DNA of 64,000 nt, from assembly GCF_016862915.1 (NCBI RefSeq), contig NZ_BONW01000032.1:62001-126000 (forward strand), in the 5' to 3' direction. Positions within the stretch are counted from its first letter, which is position 1, and the number at the start of each line of letters is the position of its first letter. The notes under the pieces are model-generated. The model saw only the letters and a program-made list of their open reading frames with translations. It was not told the origin of the DNA and did no database searches. The position numbers were made by a program, and so were the translations under genes. Of this stretch, positions 18,961 to 28,319 are shown in pieces. This stretch comes from Plantactinospora endophytica (GTDB lineage Bacteria; Actinomycetota; Actinomycetes; Mycobacteriales; Micromonosporaceae).

Positions 18961-19698
18961 ATGGCCTTCGCCGACGTCGCCGACCCGGTCGGCCGGCTGA
19001 CGGACCCCGCCACCCGCTCCGAGTCGATTCTCGGCCAGCCGTTCGCCAACCCGGGTTCAGTGCTGGATTGGCTGAGCCCGACGCACATCGTCAACGAGTT
19101 CGTCAAGCAGACCTGCGGATACGACGCCTTCGGGGAGGCGGCGAAGTTCTTCGGCGGAGACTGGGAGACCGTCTGGAAGGCCGCCGGCGCGTTCAGCAAC
19201 CTCGCTGCGGCGATGCAGGACATCGGGGTCAACCTGTCGTCCGGCAACCTCGAACTCGACCGGGCCTGGGACGGAAAGGCCGGCGACGCGGCGTACGCGT
19301 ACTTCACCCCGCTGGCCAGCGCGATCAGCTCCCAGCAGTTCGCCCTGGCGAAGATGTCCGAGGCCTACATGAAGGCAGCCGAGGGCACCTACCGACAGGC
19401 CGAGGTCTACTCCGGTCTGATGAAGGACGCCTACGACGCGGCCCTCATCGCGGCGATCGCCGCATCCGCCGGTACCGCCGCCATCGAGACCGGCGTCGGT
19501 GCCGTCGCGGGTTACGCGGTCGCCGCGTACGAGGTGTACAAGCTGCTCCAGATCCTCGACAAGGCCAAGAAGATCGAGACGACCGCAATGTCGATCATGA
19601 ACGAGGTCGTCGGCATGATCCAGGCTGCATCTGCGGACTCTGGCGAGTTCGCGAAGTATCCGCTCCCCGGCGGCGCGTACCAGCACCCGGGTGTGTGA
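18961..19698 (+). CDS. WXG-domain protein, probable T7SS substrate
   Basis: 245 residues, two bases after the EspC-like stop. A central helical hairpin carries a W-x-G-like turn (LDRAWDGKAGDAAYAYF, about 100-116), followed by a hydrophobic Ala-rich stretch (about 157-188, AALIAAIAASAGTAAIETGVGAVAGYAVAA) and a helical tail. The pairing with the EspC-like protein suggests a co-secreted heterodimer. The hydrophobic part may be a membrane-active or packing element; no enzymatic toxin domain is seen. Confidence 0.7.
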   Translation: MAFADVADPVGRLTDPATRSESILGQPFANPGSVLDWLSPTHIVNEFVKQTCGYDAFGEAAKFFGGDWETVWKAAGAFSNLAAAMQDIGVNLSSGNLELDRAWDGKAGDAAYAYFTPLASAISSQQFALAKMSEAYMKAAEGTYRQAEVYSGLMKDAYDAALIAAIAASAGTAAIETGVGAVAGYAVAAYEVYKLLQILDKAKKIETTAMSIMNEVVGMIQAASADSGEFAKYPLPGGAYQHPGV

Positions 19699-19702
19699 CG
19701 GG

Positions 19703-20050
19703 ATGACGAACCAGGACGGTGAGCTGCTGGACGCTGCGGGTGGCGATCGAGCCCGGGCGCGAATCCTCGGCCAACTGCTCCAGCACATCGCCCGGAACAG
19801 CCCGGACGAGCGGCTGCGGGAGATGGCCTCCGACGTGGTCGACGGGCGGATCAGCCTGGCCGAGGCGGTGGGCTCCGCGTACTACGGAGAGGCGATCGCG
19901 AAGCAGGCGGCCGGCTTCGCAACCTGGTACGACTCGCTCAGCGAGACGGAGCGGCGCGAGCAGGCCGAGGCCGGCGCAGCCGAGATCGCCAAGGTCCGCG
20001 ACGAGATCGACCGCAACGTCAGCGCGGAGCGTCGCGACTCTACGCCCTGA
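19703..20050 (+). CDS. Small acidic helical protein, cassette partner
   Basis: 115 residues from ATG 19703, five bases after the WXG gene stop (a GTG at 19691 would overlap it). Acidic and helix-rich, with no cysteine or TM segment: LLQHIARNSPDERLREMASDVV and FATWYDSLSETERREQAEAG. It could be a chaperone or immunity-like partner for the cassette, but nothing in the sequence proves this. Its TGA abuts the TAG of the convergent btuD with no spacer. Confidence 0.65.
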   Translation: MTNQDGELLDAAGGDRARARILGQLLQHIARNSPDERLREMASDVVDGRISLAEAVGSAYYGEAIAKQAAGFATWYDSLSETERREQAEAGAAEIAKVRDEIDRNVSAERRDSTP

Positions 20051-20853
<803 letters not shown>

Positions 20854-20857
<4 letters not shown>

Positions 20858-21978
20858 TCCGCCACCCGGCGGGTGGTGCGGAGCACGATCGCGAAGAACG
20901 GGCCGCCGAGCAGCGCGGTGACCACGCCGATCGGGATCTCGGCCGGTGCGGCGACGGTACGCGCGGCCAGGTCGGTCAGGGTCAGGAAGGCGCCGCCGAA
21001 GAGTACCGAGAGCGGCAGGATCGCCCGGTAGCTCGCCCCGGCCAGCATCCGCACGACGTGCGGGACGATGACGCCGACGAAACCGATCAGCCCGGAGACG
21101 GAGACGGCGGCGGCGGTGCCCAGCGAGGCGGCGGCGACCAGCAGCAGCCGGGAGCGCTGCGGATGCAGCCCCAGGCTGCTCGCCTCGTCGTCACCGAGCG
21201 CGAGTACGTCGAGTTCGCGCCGGTGCACCAGCACCACGGCGGCGGTGAGCACGGCGTACGGCAGCACCACCAGTACGTCGTGCCAGCCGGCGGTGGCCAG
21301 TCGGCCGAGCATCCAGGAGTAGACCTCCTGGATGCTCTCCGCGTTGCGTTGCAGCAGGTAGGTCTGGCCGGCGGCGAGGAAGGCCGAGACCGCCACCCCG
21401 GCCAGGATCAGCGTGGCCGGTGAGCGGTCCCGGCCACCGGCCGCGCCGAGCAGGTACGTCAGCAGCACCGCGCCGAGCGCGCCGACGAACGCGGCCAGCG
21501 GCACGGTGACCGGCAACCCGACCGTGACGTCGGCGCCGGTGACCCCGCGTACGACGATCACGGCGGTCACCGCGAGACCGGCTCCGGCGGCGACGCCGAG
21601 CAGGTGCGGGTCGGCCAGCGGGTTACGGAAGACGCCCTGGTAGCAGCCGCCGGCCAGGGCGAGCATCCCGCCGACGAGCAGGCCGAGCACCACCCGGGGC
21701 AGCCGCAGCTCGGTGACGATCGCGATCTCGCGCTCGTTCAGGCCGCTGTGCAGGTGCACCCCGGGTACCAGGTTGAGCAGTTCGATGGCGACGCCGCCCG
21801 GCGGCAGGCTGACCGGCCCGAACGCGATGCCGGCCAGCGCGGCGACGCCGATCGCGGCGAAGCCGGCGACCAGCCACCGACGGCGCAGCCCGGCCGGCCG
21901 GGTGCGCCGGCCGTCGCCGGGATCACGACCGGCGGCGGCCGGGACGTCGGGGCGGGTCGGGGTGCCGGCTGCGCTCAA
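20854..21978 (-). CDS. btuC: Cobalamin ABC transporter permease, FecCD/BtuC family
   Basis: A 374-residue integral membrane protein of the BtuC/FecCD family with about ten TM helices. Family signatures are ELRLPRVVLGLLVGGMLALAG, YQGVFRNPLADPHLLGVAAGAGL and SGLIGFVGVIVPHVVRML, the last before the coupling helix. The TTG start at 21978 overlaps the btuF stop (TTGA). Residues 1-35 are a basic hydrophilic leader. Confidence 0.9.
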
Positions 21979-22907
21979 GCGGGTACCTTGGCGACCGCGT
22001 CCACGATCGCCCGGAGCAGTTCGACCACCCGGGGACCCCACCGGGACGCGATGTCGTCGTCGAGCGCGACGACCTGGTTGTTCTTCACCGCCGTCATCCC
22101 GGACCAGCCCTTGCGGGCCGAGACCGTCTGCGCGGACTGCTGGCAGCACTTGGTGTCGGCGAGGAATACCAGATCCGGGTCGGCCTTGATGATGGCCTCC
22201 TCGGCGAGCTGCGGATAGCCGCCCTTGCTGCCGTCGGCGTCGGCCGGGTCGGCGATGTTCTCCAGCCCGACCATGCCGAACAACGAACCGACGAAGGTTT
22301 TGCTGGTCGCCGAGTAGTACTCCGGGCCGAGTTCGTAGAAGTAGCTGAGCTTCGCCGGCCGCTGCGGTACGTCGCCGACGAGCTTGTCGATGTCGCCCTT
22401 CATCCGGGTGACCAGGTCGGTCGCCTCGGCCGGATGACCGGTGAGCGTGCCGAGGTCGGTGATCTGCCGGTACGTGTCGTCCAGCGTCTTCGCCGCCGGT
22501 GCCAGGTAGTGCGGGATCTTCAGTTGGCCGAGCTGGTCCACGATCTTGTTGAGGTCGTTGGTCAGTACCACCAGGTCGGGGTTCTTCGCCGCGATCGCCT
22601 CCGCGTTCGGGGTGAACGCGGACAGCTCGGTCTTCGGCGCCTCGGCCGGAAAGTTCGAGTTGTCGTCGGCGGCGGTGACCTGGCCGCCGGCACCGATCGC
22701 GAAGAGCATCTCGGTGGCGGTCGGCCCGAGTACGACGATTCTCTCGGGGCGCTTGTCGAGGGTGAGGGTGCCCACCGTCACCGGATAGCTGGCACCGCTG
22801 GCGCCGGTGGCCGGCACCTGACCGGGTTCGTCGGCGGCGCAGCCGGCCAGGGCCAGCGTGGCGCCGGCCAGCAGCGCGGCCAGCAACCGGGGCGTACGTC
22901 GGGTCAT
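21975..22907 (-). CDS. btuF: Cobalamin-binding lipoprotein, BtuF-like
   Basis: A 310-residue type III substrate-binding protein. The signal peptide ends in the lipobox LAGC (Cys 22). The family blocks PERIVVLGPTATEMLFAIGAG, NPDLVVLTND and a C-terminal NNQVVALDDDIASRWGPRVVELL are present. ATG 22907 has AGGAGG 5 bases upstream, inside a potential masking hairpin (22915-22948). The cobalamin riboswitch upstream marks the operon as a B12 importer. Confidence 0.9.
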   Translation of the reverse strand: MTRRTPRLLAALLAGATLALAGCAADEPGQVPATGASGASYPVTVGTLTLDKRPERIVVLGPTATEMLFAIGAGGQVTAADDNSNFPAEAPKTELSAFTPNAEAIAAKNPDLVVLTNDLNKIVDQLGQLKIPHYLAPAAKTLDDTYRQITDLGTLTGHPAEATDLVTRMKGDIDKLVGDVPQRPAKLSYFYELGPEYYSATSKTFVGSLFGMVGLENIADPADADGSKGGYPQLAEEAIIKADPDLVFLADTKCCQQSAQTVSARKGWSGMTAVKNNQVVALDDDIASRWGPRVVELLRAIVDAVAKVPA

Positions 22908-22914
22908 CGGTCCT

Positions 22915-22948
22915 CCTGTCGGACGAGGTCCGGTGCTCCGCCGACAGG
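22915..22948 (-). promoter_or_regulatory. Hairpin that can sequester the btuF ribosome binding site
   Basis: In the minus-strand RNA CCTGTCGG (22948-22941) pairs perfectly with CCGACAGG (22922-22915); the 3' arm overlaps the first half of the AGGAGG element of btuF. A small inner hairpin GGAC-CTC-GTCC fills the loop. This is the expected layout of a translational off-switch for the riboswitch. Confidence 0.6.
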
Positions 22949-22984
22949 TGCTCCGCCCCGCCCACGGGGCGCCCTTCCTCGAAG

Positions 22985-23145
22985 GCGCGTTCCGTGACCG
23001 CGCCGCAGGCGACCTGGCTCGTCCTCCGCACGCCCGGCTCGGTGCCCTCGGGGCGGCGAGCGGGTGCGGAAGGCATCACAGTTGCGGGACAGCGCCGGTT
23101 TCGCACCGGCTTCGCTGCGGGGTGGTCGGGGAGAACGGTAGCGCA
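22985..23145 (-). ncRNA. Cobalamin (B12) riboswitch
   Basis: On the minus strand the conserved core is plain: AAGCCGGTGCGAAACCGGCG, then CTGTCCCGCAACTGTGATG (about 23092-23074), and a B12 box GAGCCAGGTCGCCTGC (about 23020-23005). Binding of a cobalamin should lower expression of btuFCD downstream. The outer boundaries are approximate. The 77 bases between aptamer and btuF hold the expression platform. Confidence 0.93.
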
Positions 23146-23315
23146 TCCGCTCCGTGACCCGGCAGCGGCATTGCGCCATCCGTACGACGTTCCCCCTGAT
23201 CACGAAGGCCGTCGACACCGGGCGGGACGGGTGGTGGCCGGCCCGGTCGCCTGGTTATCCACACGCCGGGTCGAGTGGTCGGTCTCCGTCGGGCGGTGCT
23301 CGTAGAATTCGCCGG

Positions 23316-25193
23316 ATGGCCCTCCCCACCGACCAGCGGACCGGCGAGACCGATCAGCGGACCGGCGACACCGACCAGCGGACCGGCGACGCCCTCGACG
23401 TGCTGCGCCGGGTCTTCGGCTACGACAGCTTCCGAGGCGAGCAGCGCGAGATCATCGACCAGCTCGTCGGCGGCGGCGACGCGCTGGTGCTGATGCCGAC
23501 CGGCGGCGGCAAGTCGCTCTGCTACCAGATCCCCGCGCTGGTCCGGGACGGCGTCGCGGTGGTCGTCTCGCCGCTCATCGCACTGATGCAGGACCAGGTC
23601 GACGCGCTGACCACCCTCGGGGTACGCGCCGGCTTCCTCAACTCGACCCAGGACTTCGAGGCCCGGCGGCTGGTCGAGACGGCCTTCCTGGCGGGCGACC
23701 TCGACCTGCTCTACCTCGCGCCGGAGGCGCTGCGGTCGGAGTCGGTGCTCCGGCTGCTCGACCGGGGCAGCATCGCGCTCTTCGCAATCGACGAGGCGCA
23801 CTGCGTCGCCCAGTGGGGCCACGACTTCCGCCCCGACTACCTGGCGTTGTCGATGCTGCACGAGCGCTGGCCGAGCGTGCCCCGGATCGCGCTGACCGCC
23901 ACCGCCACCCCGGACACGCACACCGAGATCGCCGCCCGACTCAACCTCAAGGACGCCCGGCACTTCGTCGCCAGCTTCGACCGGCCCAACATCCAATACC
24001 GGATCGTGCCGAAGCGGGAGCCGAAGAAGCAGCTCCTCGACCTGCTCCGCACCGAGCATCCCGGCGACGCCGGCATCGTCTACTGCCTCTCCCGGGCCTC
24101 GGTGGAGAAGACCGCCGAGTTCCTGGTGCAGAACGGCGTACCGGCACTGCCGTACCACGCGGGGCTGGACGCGTCGACCCGGGCCGCCAACCAGCAGCGG
24201 TTCCTCCGCGAGGACGGGCTGGTGATGGTGGCGACGATCGCGTTCGGGATGGGCATCGACAAGCCGGACGTACGCTTCGTCGCGCATCTCGACCTGCCGA
24301 AGTCGATCGAGGGCTACTACCAGGAGACGGGTCGGGCCGGCCGGGACGGGCTGCCGTCGACCGCCTGGCTGGCGTACGGGCTCTCGGACGTGGTGCAGCA
24401 GCGCAAGCTGATCGAGGGGTCCGACGGCGACCTGGCCCGGCGCCGGGTGCTCGGCGCACACCTCGACGCGATGCTGGCGCTCTGCGAGACGGTGCGCTGC
24501 CGGCGGGTGCAACTGCTCGCCTACTTCGGTCAGCAGGCCGAGCCGTGCGGCAACTGCGACACCTGCCTGACTCCGCCCGAGTCCTGGGACGGCACCGTCG
24601 CCGCGCAGAAGCTGCTCTCCACCGTGCTGCGGCTGCACCGCGAGCGCGACCAGCGGTTCGGTGCCGGCCAGTCCATCGACATCCTGCTCGGCCGGCAGAC
24701 CGACAAGGTCAGTCAGCACCGCCACGACCAGCTCAGCGTCTTCGGCATCGGCACCGAACTGACCGAGTCCGAGTGGCGCGGCGTGGTCCGGCAACTGCTC
24801 GCCCAGGGCCTGCTGGCGGTCGAGGGCGACTACGGCACGCTGGTGCTCACCGACGCCAGTGGGGACGTGCTCGGCAAGCGGCGCGAGGTGATGATGCGCC
24901 GGGAGGCGCCCCGGGCCGCGTCGACCGGCCGGACCGCGAAGCCGCGCGCCGCCGGGGCCGCCGCCGCGCTGTCGCCGGCCGCCGAACCGGTCTTCGAACG
25001 GCTCCGGGCCTGGCGCGCGGCGACCGCCAAGGAGCAGGGCGTACCGGCGTACGTCATCTTCCACGACGCGACCCTGCGGCAGATCGCGGCCGAACCACCG
25101 GCGACCATGGCCGACCTGGCCCGGGTCAACGGCGTCGGGGAGAACAAGCTCGCGAAGTACGGCCAGCAGATCCTGGACACCCTCGCGGAGTAG
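23316..25193 (+). CDS. recQ: ATP-dependent DNA helicase RecQ
   Basis: A 625-residue 3'-5' DNA helicase. Motif [17 protein letters not shown] box with the RecQ aromatic loop ([17 protein letters not shown]), HRAGR-type motif VI (ETGRAGRDG), a zinc-binding CRR..CGNCDTC region and a C-terminal HRDC domain (about 555-620). The N-terminus carries three 7-residue TDQRTG(D/E) repeats. ATG 23316 starts just upstream of this; earlier in-frame codons read into the riboswitch region. A TAGAAT hexamer at 23303-23308 may be the -10. Confidence 0.95.
   Translation: MALPTDQRTGETDQRTGDTDQRTGDALDVLRRVFGYDSFRGEQREIIDQLVGGGDALVLMPTGGGKSLCYQIPALVRDGVAVVVSPLIALMQDQVDALTTLGVRAGFLNSTQDFEARRLVETAFLAGDLDLLYLAPEALRSESVLRLLDRGSIALFAIDEAHCVAQWGHDFRPDYLALSMLHERWPSVPRIALTATATPDTHTEIAARLNLKDARHFVASFDRPNIQYRIVPKREPKKQLLDLLRTEHPGDAGIVYCLSRASVEKTAEFLVQNGVPALPYHAGLDASTRAANQQRFLREDGLVMVATIAFGMGIDKPDVRFVAHLDLPKSIEGYYQETGRAGRDGLPSTAWLAYGLSDVVQQRKLIEGSDGDLARRRVLGAHLDAMLALCETVRCRRVQLLAYFGQQAEPCGNCDTCLTPPESWDGTVAAQKLLSTVLRLHRERDQRFGAGQSIDILLGRQTDKVSQHRHDQLSVFGIGTELTESEWRGVVRQLLAQGLLAVEGDYGTLVLTDASGDVLGKRREVMMRREAPRAASTGRTAKPRAAGAAAALSPAAEPVFERLRAWRAATAKEQGVPAYVIFHDATLRQIAAEPPATMADLARVNGVGENKLAKYGQQILDTLAE
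23328..23390 (+). repeat. Three 21-base repeats in the recQ 5' end
   Basis: Units at 23328, 23349 and 23370 encode [21 protein letters not shown]; they differ at only one or two bases. Recent in-frame slippage duplication ahead of the helicase core. Confidence 0.85.
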
Positions 25194-25202
25194 GGCACCG
25201 CC

Positions 25203-25919
25203 TCACGAGGGCAGCAGCAGGGAGCCGATCTCCTTGCCTTCGAGGACGCACTTCACGCTCCACATGTCGCTGGCCGGCACCACGTGCACGGGTTTGCCGT
25301 ACTGGCGGGCCAGGTCGAGCGCTGCCGCGTCCATCACCCGGAGGTTGCGTTCCAGCGCGGCCGAAGCGGTCACCTCGCGCAGGAAGACGGCCTCCGGGTC
25401 CTGGGCCGGGTCGGCGCTGTAGATCCCGTCCACCCCGAACTTGACCATCACGACCGCGTCGGCGGCGGTGTCGATCGCCGCGTGCACCGCCGGTACGTCG
25501 GTGGAGAAGCCCGAGACGCCCATCCCGCCGGCCAGCAGTACGGTGTCGCCCGACTCCAGCGCCTCGACGACGTCGTCCCGGCGGTACTGCTGGCCGATGC
25601 CGGTGCACGGGCCTCGGGAGAAGACCCGGGTCGGCACGTCGAGCCCGTTGAGCAGCCCCTCCAGCAGCATCGCGTTGATGCCGGTGGCCAGCATGCCCAC
25701 GGTGTCGGCCCGGCCGCGTTCCAGTTGCCAGGCCGCGCCCCGGTCGCCCCGGAAGATGTTCCCGCCGCCGACGACGGCCACCACCGAGACACCCATGGTG
25801 TGTACGGCGGCCAGCGAGAGCGCCACGTCGCGCAGCCGGGCCGGGTCCAGCGCCTGCCCCGACCCGAGCGACTCACCACTGATCTTCACGACAATGCGGG
25901 AGTAGCGGAGATCTTCCAT
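25203..25919 (-). CDS. UMP-kinase (PyrH)-like amino acid kinase family protein, orphan copy
   Basis: A 238-residue protein with the amino acid kinase fold: VVKISGESL at the start, VVGGGNIFRG, RADTVGMLATGINAM, VDGIYSADP, and a C-terminal KCVLEGKEIGSLL. It is close to bacterial UMP kinase but has changed the acceptor-site loop (GMGVSGFSTDVPAV instead of GTGNPFFTTDTAA). It stands apart from tsf/frr, the usual pyrH neighbours, so it is probably a second copy with an altered role. It follows the regulator at 25923 after three bases. Confidence 0.75.
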   Translation of the reverse strand: MEDLRYSRIVVKISGESLGSGQALDPARLRDVALSLAAVHTMGVSVVAVVGGGNIFRGDRGAAWQLERGRADTVGMLATGINAMLLEGLLNGLDVPTRVFSRGPCTGIGQQYRRDDVVEALESGDTVLLAGGMGVSGFSTDVPAVHAAIDTAADAVVMVKFGVDGIYSADPAQDPEAVFLREVTASAALERNLRVMDAAALDLARQYGKPVHVVPASDMWSVKCVLEGKEIGSLLLPS

Positions 25920-25922
25920 GTT

Positions 25923-26951
25923 TCATGCCGCCCTTACGCTCGGCCCGGACCAGAGATCCTGAGCAACCTTCCACACCACGTCGAGGGGTTCGTCCTGGCC
26001 CGACGGCCCCGATTCGGAGCGCGCCCGGAAGATGCCGGTCACCGCGAGCAGGTTGTGCGATCCGGCGTTGAAGTCGTACAGGTGGAAGCTCTTGTTCAAC
26101 CAGGCGAGCTTCTGCGAGTCCGCGCTGAGTCCGTGGACGATCATCGCGGACTGCCGTACCAGTCGACTGGACAGGCACTTCAGCCCGTAGTCCAGGTCCG
26201 GCACCTCGATGTACTGGAACGGCCGCAGCTTCCGCCAGTCCGGGTAGCACCGGTTGAGGAAGTCGAAGGCGGGGCCGCCCTGCGGGGTGAGGAAGGTGGT
26301 GCCGTTGTCGATGACCTCTTTCACCGTCACCGGGCGGCGGTAGCCGAGATCCTCGACCGACAACATGCGCGGTACGTCGATCTCCAGCGGGATCACCTCG
26401 ATCCGGTCGTTCCACTGTGCCACCGTGCCGACCCGGGGCTCCTGCTCGGTCGACATCAACGTGGAGAGCAGGCAAATGTGCTCGCCGGAGTGCCCGCCCA
26501 GCGCGGCCAGCTCGATCTCCGCCGTACGCCGGGGCAGCGGGATCACGTCGAAGCCCCGGTTGGGCGGCAGTGCGTCGTTGAGGTCGTGCAGGTAGCCGAG
26601 GCAGTTGGAGGTGCAGAGGATCGGCAGCCGCTTGGTGGCGGCGGCCGCCGCCCGGATGGCGGCGAGGGTCGCCTCGGTGATCGGTTCGAGAAGGTCCACG
26701 AAGACCTCGCCGGCCGGGGTGAGGCGGTAGTTCTTGTGCCCCGGCGGACGGTCGATGATCCGGACGTGCTGGGTGGACCAGAACGCCTCGTCGATCTCGC
26801 GCAATGCCTTGGAGACCGTACGCTCGTCCCGGCCGAAGACCGTCGCCACGTGCTTGAACGAGCGTTCCTGGTTGTCGTCGGAGCGGAGCGACCGGAGCAT
26901 CTCGATCAGCTCGTAGCTCAGCTTCGCCAGGACCGGGTCGAGTTCGGACAT
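25923..26951 (-). CDS. HTH regulator with LysR-like ligand-binding domain, coupled to the UMP-kinase homologue
   Basis: 342 residues from ATG 26951 (GGAG 7 bases upstream). The N-terminal winged helix (about 8-75: SFKHVATVFGRDERTVSKALREID) is followed by an alpha/beta domain that resembles a LysR-type effector domain: RLPILCTSNCLGYLHDLNDAL, later PVTVKEVIDNGTTFLTP. The HTH does not look like a standard LysR one. Three bases separate it from the kinase gene, so both are made together; the kinase product or its substrate may be the ligand. Longer upstream starts (27033) are possible. Confidence 0.65.
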   Translation of the reverse strand: MSELDPVLAKLSYELIEMLRSLRSDDNQERSFKHVATVFGRDERTVSKALREIDEAFWSTQHVRIIDRPPGHKNYRLTPAGEVFVDLLEPITEATLAAIRAAAAATKRLPILCTSNCLGYLHDLNDALPPNRGFDVIPLPRRTAEIELAALGGHSGEHICLLSTLMSTEQEPRVGTVAQWNDRIEVIPLEIDVPRMLSVEDLGYRRPVTVKEVIDNGTTFLTPQGGPAFDFLNRCYPDWRKLRPFQYIEVPDLDYGLKCLSSRLVRQSAMIVHGLSADSQKLAWLNKSFHLYDFNAGSHNLLAVTGIFRARSESGPSGQDEPLDVVWKVAQDLWSGPSVRAA

Positions 26952-27040
26952 CGTCAGCTCCGCTCCGAGGGGATGGGTTCCGCGCTGTCCGGAGGCGGCG
27001 GGTGCACCGCCTCCGGACTGTCGGACGGACATCGGCGGGT

Positions 27041-27346
27041 CTACTGGACCGGGCGGCGGAAGTAGAAGTACGCCACCGCGGCGGCCGAGGCGCCGAGGCC
27101 GGCCACCACGGCACCGACCAACTGCTCCTCGAACCTGCCCATCAGTCCCCCGACCACGACGAGCACCGAAACGAGCCAGTATCCGAGATAGCAGACCAGA
27201 GCCAGCCGGTTGCGGGTCTGGACCGTGTCCGGAGTCCGACTGATCGCGAGATCCTCCGGCAGGCTGGAGATGAGATAGGAGGGTCGACTCTCGACAGGAT
27301 CCTGAGCCGGTTCCTCCCCTTCCGGGTTGGGTAGGTATTCGGCCAC
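27041..27346 (-). CDS. Small two-TM membrane protein, unknown
   Basis: 101 residues from GTG 27346, preferred over ATG 27376 because GAGGAG lies 6 bases upstream. A hydrophilic acidic N-terminus (1-40) precedes two hydrophobic segments (about 48-68 and 75-95) and a short basic tail RRPVQ. It is 89 bases upstream of the regulator and reads in the same direction, so the three genes may form an operon. No enzymatic motif. Confidence 0.65.
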   Translation of the reverse strand: MAEYLPNPEGEEPAQDPVESRPSYLISSLPEDLAISRTPDTVQTRNRLALVCYLGYWLVSVLVVVGGLMGRFEEQLVGAVVAGLGASAAAVAYFYFRRPVQ

Positions 27347-27442
27347 GGCGCGCTCCTCGATGGGGTTGCATGCCATGTTCCGGGATCCCGGGAGCGCTCA
27401 CAATAGCGAAAGGGTGCGGTCATGACACCCAGCGCGCATTGT

Positions 27443-27523
27443 TTGCGGTTACTCAACCGCAATACCTAGCACCCATGCCGTCAGATGCGGTATTGCTACT
27501 TGCTGAAGTAGTACCCATGCCGT
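27443..27523. promoter_or_regulatory. Dense inverted and direct repeats between divergent genes
   Basis: Within 81 bases: TTGCGGTT/AACCGCAA (27443-27450 and 27455-27462), GCAATACC/GGTATTGC (27459-27466 and 27489-27496), CTACTT-GCTG-AAGTAG (27496-27511) and a direct repeat ACCCATGCCGT (27471-27481 and 27513-27523). The AT content is higher than nearby. Probably a shared operator region for the minus-strand island genes and the ribbon-helix-helix-like gene at 27536. Confidence 0.6.
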
Positions 27524-27535
27524 AGCGTCCGAGCC

Positions 27536-27838
27536 ATGAACCAAGCGGCGGAAGACACTCCCGGAAACGACGCTACCCGTGGTCGTTCGCGCTCGTCCAG
27601 CACCTCGTCTCGGCAGGTCAACCGGCCGGAGCGCAGCAAAATCAGCATCTCGTTGACCGGTAGCGCCGCCGCCAGCGTCGAAGAAATGGCCGACCAGCAT
27701 CGGGTCTCGGACGGCGAGGTCGTCCGGCGCGCGGTCGCGGTCTTCAAGTTCCTCAACGACGAAATTTCCCGGGGAGCCGTGCTCAAGATCCAGACTCCGG
27801 ACGGTCAGTCCGACCGGATCCAGATCCTCTACACCTGA
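27536..27838 (+). CDS. Ribbon-helix-helix-like small protein, possible DNA-binding regulator
   Basis: 100 residues. A disordered Ser/Arg-rich N-terminus (1-38) precedes RSKISISLTGSAAASVEEMADQHRVSDGEVVRRAVAVFKFLND, which has the beta-strand plus two-helix pattern of CopG/RHH proteins. ATG 27536 starts 12 bases after the repeat-dense intergenic region, suggesting autoregulation. RHH proteins usually bind paired inverted repeats as dimers. The DNA-binding role is inferred from pattern only. Confidence 0.6.
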   Translation: MNQAAEDTPGNDATRGRSRSSSTSSRQVNRPERSKISISLTGSAAASVEEMADQHRVSDGEVVRRAVAVFKFLNDEISRGAVLKIQTPDGQSDRIQILYT

Positions 27839-27871
27839 TTCCCCGGGGCTTCCACGCTGGAGACCGGTCGC

Positions 27872-28192
27872 ATGATCACCACTACCACCACCCGACAGGC
27901 TGGCTGGCAGCACACCCTCACCGAACTCCTCGACCGGGCCAACCGCGAGCGACTGCCGCTGATCGCCTGGGTCCTGCACAGCGCCGACGGCGTCCTGATC
28001 GGACGCTGCTGCGCCACCGATCCCGCGCAGCGCCGCGCCGACTGGGAGACCTGGTGCCGCGCACTCGGCGCCGTCGCCCAACCCCCGGAGTGGTACGGCG
28101 ACTCCGTGCACCTGCGGGCCGCCGCCATTCGCCCCGGTGACGGCCCGAAGACCGAGATCGTCATCTCCGCCCTCTGCCCCCCGTCGAGCTGA
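27872..28192 (+). CDS. Small protein of unknown function
   Basis: A 106-residue soluble protein, 33 bases after the RHH-like gene. TELLDRANRERLPLIAWVLHSADGVLIGRC, DWETWCRALGA and WYGDSVHLRAAAIR suggest a compact alpha/beta fold with Trp-rich surface helices and three Cys. I do not recognise a family. GGAG lies about 8 bases before the ATG. It probably shares a transcript with the RHH-like gene. Confidence 0.55.
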   Translation: MITTTTTRQAGWQHTLTELLDRANRERLPLIAWVLHSADGVLIGRCCATDPAQRRADWETWCRALGAVAQPPEWYGDSVHLRAAAIRPGDGPKTEIVISALCPPSS

Positions 28193-28255
28193 CCGTCGGC
28201 GCGGCCATCCTGCCGGCAGCGGGTTCGCGGTTCTGTCCACTTTCTAGCCGTACCG

Positions 28256-28273
28256 TTAAATCTATTAAGTCTA
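28256..28273 (+). promoter_or_regulatory. AT-rich tandem 9-mers upstream of the haloperoxidase gene
   Basis: TTAAATCTA and TTAAGTCTA directly adjacent, in a locally AT-rich stretch (28245-28290) about 50 bases upstream of the start at 28320. The region is a probable promoter or operator in otherwise very GC-rich DNA. Confidence 0.4.
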
Positions 28274-28319
28274 TAGGTTTGATATGGATTTGGCCGGGCC
28301 GGCTGGCTACGTTACGGCC

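Noticed and set aside
27422-27525. Two short frames of 15-16 codons in the repeat-rich intergenic region, possible leader peptides
   Set aside because: No ribosome binding sites and no biosynthetic gene downstream that would suggest attenuation; the repeats explain the sequence better.
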